From positions 1 to 64,000 of the forward strand of contig NZ_AP028023.1 in the NCBI RefSeq assembly GCF_030296895.1: a stretch of DNA of 64,000 bases, written 5' to 3'. Below, in pieces: positions 8,472-18,230 of the stretch; the stretch's first letter is position 1; each line of letters begins with the position of its first letter. Under the pieces are notes generated by a model. That model saw only the letters and a list, made by a program, of their open reading frames with translations, was not told the origin of the DNA and searched no databases. Both the position numbers and the translations under genes were made by a program. The stretch is from Helicobacter felistomachi (GTDB lineage: Bacteria > Campylobacterota > Campylobacteria > Campylobacterales > Helicobacteraceae).

Positions 8472-8530
8472 TATAACATTTTCGGCATTATAAATAACAA
8501 ATTCGGCTCTCATAAATAACAAATTCGGCT
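8472..8530. repeat. Iterons of oriV1
   Basis: Three direct repeats with cores TTCGGC at 8481, 8502 and 8524, spaced 21-22 nt (two helical turns). The best two are the near-identical 20-mers at 8489 and 8511 (CATAAATAACAAATTCGGCT). Position ~90 nt before rep and helical spacing mark them as Rep_3-type initiator binding sites. Confidence 0.75.
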
Positions 8531-8556
8531 ATTTTAATTACAAAGTATATAAAAGT

Positions 8557-8566
8557 ATGTTATACT
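8557..8566 (+). promoter_or_regulatory. Extended -10 promoter of replicon 1 rep
   Basis: TATGTTATACT: TG then TATACT (8561-8566), about 55 nt before the rep ATG and directly after the last iteron, so Rep binding could repress it. Confidence 0.5.
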
Positions 8567-8884
8567 CAAAATGACTCTTAAAATGCCTACTTTATTAAAA
8601 GCTTATAAGAGGTGTTAGGAATGGCTATTCAAGATCAGAAGCAGTTATTAGAAGACAAAATTAAAAAGCTTCAAGTGCTTATAGAGACCGAGGCAGACCA
8701 TGCATTTAAAGGTATTTTAAGACAAGAAAAAGATGTGTGCTTCCAAAAACTCTTAGCCTTAACGCCAACGCAAAACCCCCAAACCCCCAAGAAAACCAAG
8801 AACAAAAACTAGTCAAAGAAAACTTACTTAAAACACCCGCAGACGCTCCACAAGCCCAAGGACAACAAACCGTTCCTACAAACC

Positions 8885-10900
8885 TATAAAACCGCATAAA
8901 ATTCTATAAAATTCTATCAATAGAAAAAATTTTTAGCGGTTTTTGCTGTATTCCTGTTTCCACCATGCTGGTTATTAGCTGACTTTTTGACAAATCAACC
9001 AATAGAGCCGTCATGTCCGCAGGCGTAAATTCAGTGGGAACTCCACTTACTAAATGCTTTACAAGATTGACGCTTGCGTTAAAATCTCTATCCACCGCCA
9101 CACCGCACACATCGCACCGATACACCCTATCACTAAGCGTTAAGTCTTTTTTGACACTGCCACAGCTAGAGCAAGTTTTAGAGCTCGGGTAAAAGGCATC
9201 GGCTCTTAAAATTTTCCGCCCATAATACTTTGCCTTATACTCTAAGAGCGTGTTAAAGGCAGATATACTGACATCGCTAAGGGCTTTGGCTAGTTTAGAG
9301 TTTTTGAGCATGTTAGACACTTTCAAACTCTCCATACAAAGGGTTTTAGCGTGCCTGACTAGGGCGGTGCTGAGTTTGTGTAAAAAGTTATTACGGGTGT
9401 TGGCTATACGGGTATGCAATCGATTCAGCCGCAAGCTGGCTTTAAGATAATTGCGCGACTTCTTAACTCCGTCATTCTTGGTTTTCGAATGCCGTTTTTT
9501 GCTAAGTTGTCTGCTAAGTCTTTTGAGCCGTCTTGTCAGCCTATTTAAGGGCTTGGGTGCTTGTATCTGTAAGCCATTAGATAGACTAGCAAAAGCCTTT
9601 ATCCCTGTATCTATGCCTAGAGTGTGGTTGTTTGCTATGGGTTTATGTGTGCGGTTAAACTCCTCTTGTGTAATGTCTGTTTGGATTGAAACATAGAATT
9701 TGTCGCCTTTTTGGCTAATGGTCGCTCCATTGATTTTGCCTTGTAATCTTAGCCTTTCGGTCATTTTGATTTTAGGCAAATTGGGGATTTTGAGATAGTC
9801 TTTTGTGCCACCTTGAATAATTTTTATTTGGTCGCCCCCAATATAAAAGCTCCCTTGATATTCTCTTTTGCGTTTAAATCTAGGATAGCTCACCTTCCCT
9901 AACTTTAAATCTCTAAAGAACTTTTGAAACGCTAGGTTTAAATGCGTAAAAGGCTGTGCGGTGGCATATTTTGTAACCTCATAGACAAAGGGATAATTCG
10001 TTTTTTTAAGAGCGTTAAACTCTTTCTTTAGGGCAAGGTGGTTAGATTTAATGCCCTTTTCGTAGTTTTCCTTCCACTTGGCTAGTCCCCAATTATAGGC
10101 TAATCGAGCACACCCAAAGGCTTTTTTAAAATGGGTCTTTGCCTTGTTGTTAGGGTTTAATTCAATCTTTGGGTCAGTTGTAACATTGTCCTCTACCACC
10201 GCCTGCATTTGTTCTAAAAGCTGTTTGTTTTTCTTGGAACGAGCTCCATAAAGTCTAGCTGAGAATACTGTGATAATTTCCAACACATCTTTAGCTAACT
10301 CCTCCTCGAAGCGGATATTCTCATCGCCTTGATTAATGATAATCACCTCCACACCTTTAGCCTCACAAATGGCAAACACCAGCTCCGCACCAAAACGCAA
10401 TAAGCGGTCTTTATGGGTCAAAACAAGCCTTTTGACTTGGCTCTCTAGGATAAGGTTAAGAAGTTTGGTTAAGCCCTTTTTGTAATAATTCATCCCAGAG
10501 CCTAAGTCCTGTATCACTTCGTAATTAAAGCCCAGTTTCGAACAATACAGCTCCAAAACCTGCACTTGGCGGATTAAATCCTCTTTTTGGTCGGCACTAG
10601 AAACACGGGCATAGGCAATAGTCTTGCGGTTATCGTTATGAAAAACAATGTTTTTGTTGATATTTTTAAGGCTCTCTAGCTTGTATCTCCGCTCCCCACC
10701 TTTTGTGTAGTTATCGGGTTTAAGTAAGCCTTTTTTCTCCCAATTTCTTAGGTTTGGATACTGACACCTAAAACCTTGCTTGCTTGACCTATGGATAGTA
10801 AATTACTCATGCCAACATGGTAACACCTAGAAACTTAAAAACATATAAAAAATTTACAGAGAATTATAGGATTTTATAGGGTTTATCTTGCTGTTTCTAA
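8885..10900 (-). mobile_element. IS607-family insertion sequence
   Basis: About 2.0 kb, the family's usual size, inserted in rep. Ends carry imperfect inverted copies: ACCTATAAAACCGCATAAAA at the left and, reversed, ACCCTATAAAATCCTATAA at the right. Junctions come from aligning rep with its intact homologue: rep breaks after CCTACAAACC (8884) and resumes at CCCCAGACAAGAG (about 10901). No clear target duplication is seen, consistent with IS607 serine-transposase insertion at a GG/CC dinucleotide. Exact ends are accurate to a few bases. Confidence 0.82.
8904..10810 (-). pseudogene. tnpA-tnpB: IS607 TnpA (serine recombinase) fused in frame to TnpB
   Basis: From the ATG at 10810: MerR-like HTH start MSNLLSIGQASKVLGVSIQ, then a frameshift at an A3 run (about 10753-10756; one more A gives NLRNWEKKGLLKP). 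Then the serine-recombinase motif AYARVSSADQ and LVLTHKDRLLRFG. The frame continues without a stop through RSKKNKQLLEQ into TnpB (KIELNPNNKAKTHFKKAFG). TnpB has all RuvC residues (LGIDTG, LCMESLK, VDRDFNAS) and a CxxC...CxxC zinc ribbon (CSSCG, CDVCG). In classical IS607 the two genes are separate and overlap. Only the HTH is detached here, so the TnpA catalytic part and TnpB could still be made as one 553-aa protein from an internal start. Confidence 0.8.
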
Positions 10901-12287
10901 CCCCCAGACAAGAGCAAGTTATCCCACAAGTTGAAAACCCACAGCCGGTCATACTTCTAAACCAAGACACAGAGCAGAACCAACAAGAAAGCACAGCACA
11001 AGTTCTCCAAAGTGTGTCTAAAAACGCTGTGCTTGCCAAAGACATACGCATAGCCGATTCAACTAGGGTAACTTTACACAATGACATTTACAAAGTTAAT
11101 CTAGGCAAGTTAGGGGCATGGGAAAGTAATTTGCTCTTTGCTTTATTCAACCGCCTCAAAGATCAAGGCGACACTTGTATACGCTTTGAACCCCACGAAG
11201 TCAAAGAAATGATCGGCACACCCAAAATTGATGGAGACAACTTATTAAGAGTGGTGCGCACACTTTGGAAAAATATCAGAATGGCTAATTTCTGGAAAAT
11301 CATGCGTTTTGTAGAAAATGGTGAAGAATTGACTGAAGAAACAAACTACTTTCTGTTCAAGCATTTCACAATCGTTTCAGACAAAACCCCTAAGCTCCGT
11401 TATATAGAAGTCGGTATCAACACCCCTACTTCATCCATTTACTCAATAATCTCAGTGCAAACTTCACTTCCTTGCAATTAAAAACTTTCATGTCTTTAAG
11501 AAGTAAATATGCCAAAGCTCTGTATCGATTGTTGGTGCGTTTTGAAGATGTGAAAAAACATTGCATGTGTGAGGTGCTTACTTATAAGAGCGACTTTGAG
11601 GGGTTTAAAGAGTTTATGGGGGTATCTAAAAGTATGCAAATATGCATGATCGAGGAGAGGGTTTTAAAACCCGCCTGCAGAGAGCTAGGTGTGCCTATTA
11701 ATGAAGGCTATAACCCTGAAAACCCCGACCGCTCTTTGCCCTATGAAACCATCTTTTACACAAAAATCAAAAAGGCAAGGGCAATAAAGTTGTGGGCATC
11801 ACTTTCCACTTCATGCCACATCCGCACCTTGATATGCAAAAAGCTATTCTCAAACGCCACACACAAAACCGCTTTAAAGACACCATGGCGCAAATCCAAA
11901 AAGAAGAGAAAGAGAAACAAGAAAAGAAAGCTAGAGAAGAGGTAAGAAGTAAGAGAGATCATTACAACAAGCAAGAGTTAAAAACCCTTAATAGTTTTAT
12001 AGGGCTTAGTGGTCCTTTGTTTACCAAAGACTTTGAATACCACTTTAAAAGTGTTAAGCTCTTGATGGTAGGTTCTTTTGGAGGTGATAATGCTAAGCTG
12101 ATGGGTGTCTTTAAGATCAACACAACCGATCACACAGATCGTAGCTATGCCGAGCGTCTGCGCTCTTTAAACCAAGCCTATCTAAAATTCATCCCTAAAG
12201 GATTTCCTGATTGCTTCATATACTTTTTTGAAGATCACGAGAGCTTGCTTAGAGAGTTTGTGAAGAGAGCAAAGTGAAAACAAAACA

Positions 12288-12515
12288 ATGCCAGAACTAG
12301 ATAAAAAGAAAGCAGAACTTGATGATTTAAAGACTTGGCGCAGCTATGCCGTTACTTCTCTAATTGCTTTAATTGCCTTTGTTTTTACTAGGTATAATCA
12401 AAGCAATATAGTCATAGTTATCATCAGCTGTCTAAGCATCATCCTACTTGGGATTGCAATTATAGTTTTGCAATTTAAAATCAAAAAATTAATCAAAGAA
12501 ATAGGAGAGCTATGA
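12288..12515 (+). CDS. Small two-helix membrane protein downstream of rep
   Basis: 75 aa: charged helix (residues 1-17), membrane segment SYAVTSLIALIAFVFTRY (~20-37), second segment IVIVIISCLSIILLGIAIIVL (~42-62), basic tail. It starts 10 nt after the rep stop and ends in an ATGA overlap with a 26-aa gene, so the pair is translationally coupled to rep. An identical pair follows rep2, and a diverged 96+40-aa pair is at 35193-35602. Function unknown. Confidence 0.65.
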   Translation: MPELDKKKAELDDLKTWRSYAVTSLIALIAFVFTRYNQSNIVIVIISCLSIILLGIAIIVLQFKIKKLIKEIGEL

Positions 12516-12592
12516 TGGAGACTTTAGTCATCTTTTCTGTAGTGTTCGGACTTGTCTGCTTTTTTGTAGCTTTCTATATTGCAATCAGCTAG
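12512..12592 (+). CDS. 26-aa single-span membrane peptide
   Basis: MMETLVIFSVVFGLVCFFVAFYIAIS, almost entirely one hydrophobic helix. Its ATG overlaps the TGA of the 75-aa gene (ATGA). The same pairing is kept in three places with diverging sequence (31290-31370; 35193-35315), which argues for a real gene. Toxin-like, holin-like or subunit roles are all possible. Confidence 0.55.
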   Translation: MMETLVIFSVVFGLVCFFVAFYIAIS

Positions 12593-12944
12593 TTTAATGG
12601 CTTATATCATGTGTTCTACAAGACCACACAACCACGACTTAAACTAAAACCTACACTCTAGCACACCCTCGTCGCTCCTAGAGCCTCATACAGCTTAAAT
12701 ATATTTAAGGTTTTCTCCACAAAATAACTTTAATACATAAATCAATACATACAGCCTTTAAGCTCCCACGGCGTTTGAGTGGCAAATTAACCAAACAAGC
12801 TTGCGCCGTGTTTTGCGTAGCAAATGGTTAATTTGCAAATTAACCATTACCTACGGGTATCGCTCGCAAGCTCACTATGGTTAATTTGCCCCTAACGGGG
12901 GATTTTTGGTAAAATATTGTATTTTATAATAAAAGGATTAAATA
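12593..12944. other. Gene-free region before mobilisation genes (replicon 1)
   Basis: 352 nt without a gene. It contains hairpin element E3 and an AT-rich promoter stretch (GGTAAAATATTGTATTTTATAAT) just before the coiled-coil gene. By analogy with MOBV plasmids the oriT would be expected here. Confidence 0.5.
12762..12903. repeat. Long-hairpin intergenic element, copy E3 (candidate oriT)
   Basis: Four alternating copies of a 12-mer: GGCAAATTAACC (left), GGTTAATTTGC-AAATTAACC back-to-back in the centre, and GGTTAATTTGCC (right). AAGCTTGCG on the left faces CGCAAGCT on the right. The whole element can extrude as a long imperfect hairpin. It lies 42 nt before the mobilisation operon. Confidence 0.72.
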
Positions 12945-13259
12945 ATGCTAGATAATTCAGGCAACGCAAGTAATGATAATGCAAGCAATGTCAGTCATCA
13001 AAGCAGTGACACTACCCCTAATACACAAAACAAAAATATAAAACCACAACCAAAACTCTTGAACGAAAAGAGCACCCGAGAATTAGGCAAATTGATTGGC
13101 AAGCTAGAAGAACAAATTATAAAGATTGAAAATGAAAAGAACACTTTAGAAAACAGCTTAAAAAAACTTAATGATAAGCTCAATGACCTAAAACAAAGAC
13201 AGGCTGAAGCGAGTGAAATGCTTTCTAAAAAACGCAAGCAAGAACAACAAAAGAAATAG
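12945..13259 (+). CDS. Coiled-coil mobilisation accessory protein
   Basis: 104 aa: Ser/Asn-rich N-terminus, then a long charged coiled coil (LGKLIGKLEEQIIKIENEKN...LNDKLNDLKQRQAEASEML) and a basic tail KKRKQEQQKK. RBS AAGGA is 10 nt before ATG. It lies 17 nt before the relaxase gene, so a relaxosome accessory role is inferred. No ribbon-helix-helix is visible. The copy at 31721 is frameshifted by one A. Confidence 0.6.
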   Translation: MLDNSGNASNDNASNVSHQSSDTTPNTQNKNIKPQPKLLNEKSTRELGKLIGKLEEQIIKIENEKNTLENSLKKLNDKLNDLKQRQAEASEMLSKKRKQEQQKK

Positions 13260-13276
13260 ATTAAGGGGAGGGGAGT

Positions 13277-16150
13277 ATGGGCAACATCTCATCAATTAAC
13301 TTTAAACCTACCAAAAATGCCGTGCAACTTAACCACAACGATAGAAGCATTGCCCCTAACTATCTCTTGCCTCAAGAAGTGATTTTAAAAGTGGGCGGAG
13401 GTGTTGAAGTGGATAGATCGGCGCAAGAAGCTTTGGCATTAAGAACCCAAATTATTAAAAAAGCTATGGATGCCTATTTACAACACAGAGGGCAAAAGTT
13501 TCGGGCTAAAAGCTATCTATGGAGTGCCGTTGTTAATCTCAAAGAAACTTCAACAATGCAAGATTTAGAAAGGTTATCCAAACACTTTAAAACCAAATAT
13601 GGCTTTCAATGCTACCAAATCGCTATTCATAGAGATGAAGGGCATATTGATGAAAATGGCATCACACAAATCAATCACCACGCCCATTTGGAGTTTGTTA
13701 CTCTTGATGAGAACACAGGCAAGAGCCTTTTTAGAGGAAGTTTGCAAAGACCTAGAGCTTTAGGACAAATGCAAACAGAAGTGGCACAAATCTTAGGTAT
13801 GGAGCGTGGACAATTTAAGAACGACACCATAGATGAAAACGGCAACCTAATTAAGGGCACAGGTAGAAAACGCATTGAGCCTAGAGCTTATGGGCAGTTG
13901 ATGGAAAAAGAGAAAACAAAACGGATTAAATTAGAAAAAAATAACTCACAAGAAGTTACAGCCTACCAAAAACAAATCAAAGACTTACAAACAAGTGCTA
14001 AGAACGCCCAAATAGAGTTAAATACCCTTAAACAAAAACAAACCCAACTAGAGCAGACTAATACCGCTTTAACCAAAGAGAACCAAGAACTCCAAGCTAA
14101 TAAGATAGAACTAGAAACCACACTCATAGACCTTGTTACTATCTTTGCCCCACAAGACAAACAGAACAAGAAACTCACTATCAAAGAAGCCAAGTCTTTG
14201 CTAGAGAGTGTGAGAAAGCAAATAATTGCCCTTAATCAAGGGCTTGGTGATTTAAAGCTTTTCACACAAGAGGATTACAAGAGCTTAAGAGCCTTGAAAG
14301 ATGAGGGCTTGAGCATTGCTGACCTAAAGGAGCGCATCACACAGATAGAGCAAGAAGCTAAAGAACGCTACCAATCCTTGCAAGAACAATACAAAGACTA
14401 TCTAAGCCCTGAACAAGTAGAGAACAAGATAAGCATTGCTGAAGCCAAATACAAAGACTATCTAAGCCCTAGTGCCGTGCAAGAGCTTAGGCAAAAGCAC
14501 ACTAAAGAGCTTGAGCTTAGAAAGCAAAGCTACACTAAAGACATCAATACCAAAGACACAGAGCATCAAAGCTTTGCAAGAAAAACAAAAAGAGATAGAT
14601 GCCCTTAAGAACGAGAACACCCAAAAGATGAAAGTATCGATGGTTTAAAAGAACAGATTGTCAAGCACACCCAAGAGCTTGATAAGGTGAAACCCGAGCT
14701 TGCCACACTCAAAGCCAACGCCGATGTCTTGCAACAACAAAGCGATACACAAGCGCAAGAAAATAAAAAACTTCAGCAAGCAAACCAAGAACTAGAAACT
14801 AAGTATAAAAATCTCACCCAAGAGCTTGATAACTCCAAACAAGAAATCACCACACTCAAAACCACTAACCAACAACTCCAGCAAGAGAATCTAAAACTCA
14901 AGCCCGTGTATCTCACAAAAACACAGATCAGAGCAAGGCGTTTAGCAGAAAGACAAGAGCTCATGGGCAAGGGCTGTCCTAAAGAAGCTTTTAGAGAATT
15001 GAGCGCCTTAGATGATGAGAAATTGACCCAAGCGCAATTAGATGAGCGCATTTTAAACATTTGGCTTAAGTATGCTCCCAGCTACATTGCAAGCTTAGAG
15101 AACACCAACACTAACTTAGAACAAGAAACCCAAACCCTTAAAGCTGAGTTAAAGACAGCCAAAACAGAGGCAAAGAGTCAAGCACACATCAAAGCTTTTG
15201 AAAAAGAAGCCACAAACCTTATTAGAAAGTATGTAGCCCCCGTTACATCTGGTGTAGTGGCACACATTAAAGCCAGCGATGCCAAGCTCATCAGTATCCA
15301 TAAGCAATGCCAAGAGGAGATGATTGAGCAGGCAAGCACTTGTGCTCTACTCAACGAAGAAATGCTAGCAGGCAAGCACACAGCTATCAATGCTATAGCT
15401 AGACTCTTTGGCAAGGGTGTTAAAAAAGAATACAAGCTAGACTATGACCCCATTAAGGCTAAGACAGGTTACAGAGAGCTTAACAGACGAGAACAAGCCA
15501 TAAAAGAGAAGTTAGCAGAAACTCTTACAAAGCACAGCCAAGCAGTGCAAGCCATCAACAATCAAGCCTGCCAAGCTATCTTAGGGGCTGTGGAGAGTGT
15601 TAAAGGTGAGATTAGCAAGCTTGCCACAGAGTTTAAGAGCAGTGCAGAATATGGGGCGGAACTCAATCAAGCTAAAAGGCAAATAGACAGCCTGAAAAAC
15701 AACAAGGAGCAGTTACAAAGTAAAGTGAGTGCCTTAGAACAAGAAAAGGAAAGCACCAAGCAAGAGTTAAAGGAAGCACAGACTAATAAAGAAGCCCTGA
15801 GAAAGAGTGGTGTTGAGAATACGAGACTTAAAAGTGAGCTACAGACTACGAAATCCACGCTACAGACCACACAAAAAGATTTGGAGACCACAAAGGCAGA
15901 ACTAGAAACCACAAAGGCGAAGTTAGGGAGCGAACAAAGCGATTTTGGGGCTTTGGAAACACTAGAGGGTGCAATATATGCCAAAATCGCTGAAATAGGC
16001 AAGATGAGCCCCGAAATGGCAAGGGAGCTAGAAGTGATGGCACAAATGGCGCTGAGTGGGTTTTCTGACCTTAAAGAAGCTCTGCCTAAAGCTCTAGCAC
16101 AAGCAAAAGCGATCCAAGAACAAAAGGGAGATGGAGGTTATCAAATATAG
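13277..16150 (+). pseudogene. mob: MOBV-like relaxase, frameshifted (replicon 1)
   Basis: Relaxase domain in residues 1-200: GNISSINFKPT start, SYLWSAVVNL, the three-His motif HRDEGH...NHHAHLEF, and GRKRIEPRAYGQLMEKE. Then ~700 residues of coiled coil with two YKDYLSP repeats. RBS GGAGGGGAGT. Against the intact 962-aa copy, a 2-nt loss after 14566 creates a stop at 14606-14608, and a 1-nt loss in an A-run at 14623-14626 restores the original frame, which reopens through 14687 to 16150. Such proteins nick oriT and some (Pre) also recombine plasmids site-specifically. Confidence 0.8.
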
Positions 16151-16614
16151 ACTTTTTTGTGTTTTTAATGCCAAATTTTCATTAAAATATTTTTGCAAAA
16201 ATTATGCAAATAATTTTAGATATTTTTTGAATTTATCATTCAAATTTTGGCAAAATTCTAATCAAAATCTAACCTAATTTTGTATATTTTTATGGAGCAA
16301 ATTTATAAAATTAACGCACAGAAAAACTTCAATAAATACCTTGAAAAACAAGCACAAAATGCCTATTTTGTGGGGCTTTATGGCAATGATTGAAACAATT
16401 TTTTAGTATTTTTATTATTTTATTCAATTATAATAATTAAATATATTTATTAATATTTAATATTAATTTAACTAAATAATTTTAAAAAATAATTTACAAA
16501 ATATAAATTAATTAAATTATTAATTATTTAATTTAATAATTATTTTCTAATAATAATTTTCGTTCATCAATGTGCGCTACAATGCCCGCTCTATCTTTTT
16601 CAAGGGAGTTTGCC
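16151..16614. other. AT-rich gene-poor region after the relaxase
   Basis: Very AT-rich, with long A/T runs from 16400 to 16560. One short frame at 16292-16393 would give 33 aa (MEQIYKINAQKNF...); it has no recognisable homology or strong RBS, so I do not call it a gene. The MazF-pair promoter lies at the right edge. Confidence 0.4.
16578..16583 (+). promoter_or_regulatory. -10 promoter of the PemK/MazF operon
   Basis: TACAAT preceded by TGTGCGC. A transcript would start near 16590, which excludes the upstream ATG at 16570 and supports the antitoxin start at 16615. Confidence 0.5.
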
Positions 16615-17001
16615 ATGTTTGACATCAGCTCAACTGAGGACATCACAAGCTATGTCTTGCGTTTGCAAGAGATCAAGGACAAAATGAAAAAAGCAGGTTT
16701 GCTGGAGTTGTTTGAAGAGGCTTTAGAAATCCAAGAGGGCTTTAAGCACCTTCTAACCTTGTCTAACAAGAGTAAAAGGATGCTCACAGCAGAGCTTGAG
16801 GGTAAAAGACCTGTGGGTAGACCTAGAAAGGGGGTGCAAGGGGTCAGCACAATTAGCCAACCCCAAGCAAGGCAAGACCTAGAGGTGTCTAAACCCCAAG
16901 AGCCTAAAAAGACAAGAGGGAGGAAGCCTAAGCAAGACATGAAAGATACTCGTACAGCAAACCAAGCAATAAGCCAAACCCAAATTAAAAATCAAAAATG
17001 A
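16615..17001 (+). CDS. Putative antitoxin with AT-hook-like motifs (PemK/MazF pair)
   Basis: 128 aa from the ATG at 16615 (RBS AAGGGAG; the ATG at 16570 lies before the -10 box). N-terminal helical region (YVLRLQEIKDKMKKAGLLELFEEAL), then two AT-hook-like basic motifs, GRPRKG and RGRKPK, in a disordered basic tail. Twelve bases separate it from the PemK/MazF-like toxin. The N-terminus may bind toxin and the hooks bind AT-rich promoter DNA, fitting the very AT-rich upstream region; this is inference. Confidence 0.6.
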   Translation: MFDISSTEDITSYVLRLQEIKDKMKKAGLLELFEEALEIQEGFKHLLTLSNKSKRMLTAELEGKRPVGRPRKGVQGVSTISQPQARQDLEVSKPQEPKKTRGRKPKQDMKDTRTANQAISQTQIKNQK

Positions 17002-17013
17002 TAGGAAACCACG

Positions 17014-17409
17014 ATGGATGAAGCATTTGACAAGTGGAACACGCAAAAGAAAAAACTTGATAAGAATCCGCCACACAAAGTGGTTGTTGGCAATATCTAC
17101 TGGCTGTGCATCGGACAGAATATTGGGCATGAAGTCTATGGCAAGTCTGCAAACTTCACACGCCCCGTGTTGGTCATCAAACTTTTATCTAACAAGCTAT
17201 TTCTAGGCGTGCCTCTTAGTAGCCAAACGCACAAGAAACACATGTCCTACCATTACGCTTTTAAAGACAACAACAACACAGAACAAATTGCCCTACTGCA
17301 CCAAATGAGAGTCTTTGACACAAAACGCAGGCGGACTAAAGTCGCCCAAGTGAGCGATGGCGTGCTAAGAGCCATCAAAGACAAAATTAAAAGAGACATC
17401 ATCGATTGA
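17014..17409 (+). CDS. PemK/MazF-family endoribonuclease toxin
   Basis: 131 aa with the family pattern: FDKWNTQKKKLD at the N-terminus, GNIYWLCIGQNIGHEVYGKS, FTRPVLVIKLL, FLGVPLSSQTHK, and C-terminal QIALLHQMRVFDTKRR...VSDGVLRAIKDKIKR. MazF-like toxins cleave mRNA; the RP(V/I)LV strand and the S/T after the PL turn are conserved active-site elements. The gene looks intact and follows its antitoxin. A decayed 3' fragment of a relative is at 38772-38835. Confidence 0.82.
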   Translation: MDEAFDKWNTQKKKLDKNPPHKVVVGNIYWLCIGQNIGHEVYGKSANFTRPVLVIKLLSNKLFLGVPLSSQTHKKHMSYHYAFKDNNNTEQIALLHQMRVFDTKRRRTKVAQVSDGVLRAIKDKIKRDIID

Positions 17410-18020
17410 TATTCCCTGCAACTAGGACAGGGCAACTCACCGAAAGCGGTAAGCTCTGGTCTCTAGCAAGAACTAGAGATATGGGTCATTCTACCACAAT
17501 AGACATTAAAGGTCCATAATCTACTGCAATGGAATTTTTATGCCGTGTATGCAATCTTCAAGATGCTAGAGATGAGATTAGGTAGAGACTATTATAGAGT
17601 GGGGTCTTGTTTTTCTTGCCATATTAAACAATTCAAGCAATATTAAATAGAATTTAGAATAAAAATTAATATATTTAATACTATTTTAAATATTGATTAT
17701 ATGTATTTTATATACCTTATAAATAAATCAACTATTGCGGAATGTAAAACAATGACAGAAACTACCACAAATAGCAATACCATTTTAATCAATACTATAA
17801 CGATAATAAAACTATCAAAACACAATCCTTTTAATAAAACTTTTTAACACCTATTAATCGGGCGATAGAGCGATAGCATTTTCATTTCTTGGGGTTTTGG
17901 ATTATTTTTAGTGCAAGAAATGAGAAACAGAGAACCATAATCTCGGACATTACAAAAACTTGAGTGCATCTTAATCAAAGAAAGTGTAAAGTGTGCAAAC
18001 CTTAAAAAATGGAGCGTTCA
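17410..18020. other. Gene-free region between two toxin-antitoxin pairs
   Basis: Contains TCTCTAGCAAGAACTAGAGA (inverted repeat near 17460-17480) just after mazF, then AT-rich sequence to ~17850. The duplicated GNAT segment begins at ~17859. No gene seen. Confidence 0.45.
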
Positions 18021-18230
18021 ATGACCAAGACAATGTTAGAGCCAGTGAGCTTTGATGGGATTGAGGATAAAGAAGGTGTTGAGAGAGCTCTCTTAGAAGC
18101 GTGCAGTCCAGGACAAATGGAAAAAATTAGAGTCATGGATAATGAGATCAAAAAATCAATAACCCCCCTATCAAAACCTACACCAGAGTTTTTAGAAAAA
18201 ATCAAAATGATGGTGCAGAGTGCTCGTTAG
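18021..18230 (+). CDS. Putative antitoxin of GNAT pair, second copy
   Basis: 69 aa, same start logic as the first copy (GGAG 7 nt before ATG). Differs from 833-1042 at three positions (GIEDKEG, SPGQME, VMDNEIK) although the toxins are identical. Overlaps the toxin by 11 nt. Confidence 0.6.
   Translation: MTKTMLEPVSFDGIEDKEGVERALLEACSPGQMEKIRVMDNEIKKSITPLSKPTPEFLEKIKMMVQSAR

Larger units (their letters stand above)
7779..8620. other. Gene-free replication control region of replicon 1
   Basis: Between the HEPN gene and rep. It holds the GC hairpin at 7879, two direct repeats (CTCTCCAAAGACATAATTG near 8111 and CTCTCCAAAGAGACATGATTG near 8161), the hairpin pair at 8238-8297, iterons and the rep promoter. 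Most of it is shared with 28640-29270. A possible 69-aa frame on the minus strand is conserved only because the hairpin DNA is. Confidence 0.6.
8621..12277 (+). pseudogene. repA: Rep_3-type replication initiator, interrupted and frameshifted (replicon 1)
   Basis: Start at 8621 (AGGA just before ATG). Compared with the intact 541-aa relative at 29430, four lesions break it: a short C-run near 8784-8788, an IS607-family insertion (8885-10900), a C5-to-C4 loss at 11423-11426 and an A6-to-A5 loss near 11769. The winged-helix core (DIYKVNLGKLGAWESNLLFA, LRSKYAKALYRLLVRFED) is otherwise recognisable. From ~11826 to its end the DNA is virtually identical to the intact copy, while the upstream part is only moderately similar. 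Replicon 1 cannot make full-length Rep as read. Confidence 0.85.

Noticed and set aside
12762-12903. Long-hairpin elements as ordinary terminators
   Set aside because: They are ~140 bp with several nested arms, have no T-run and lie upstream of operons as well as downstream of genes.
16292-16393. 33-codon frame in the AT-rich stretch after relaxase 1
   Set aside because: No strong ribosome binding site, no second copy and no recognisable motif.
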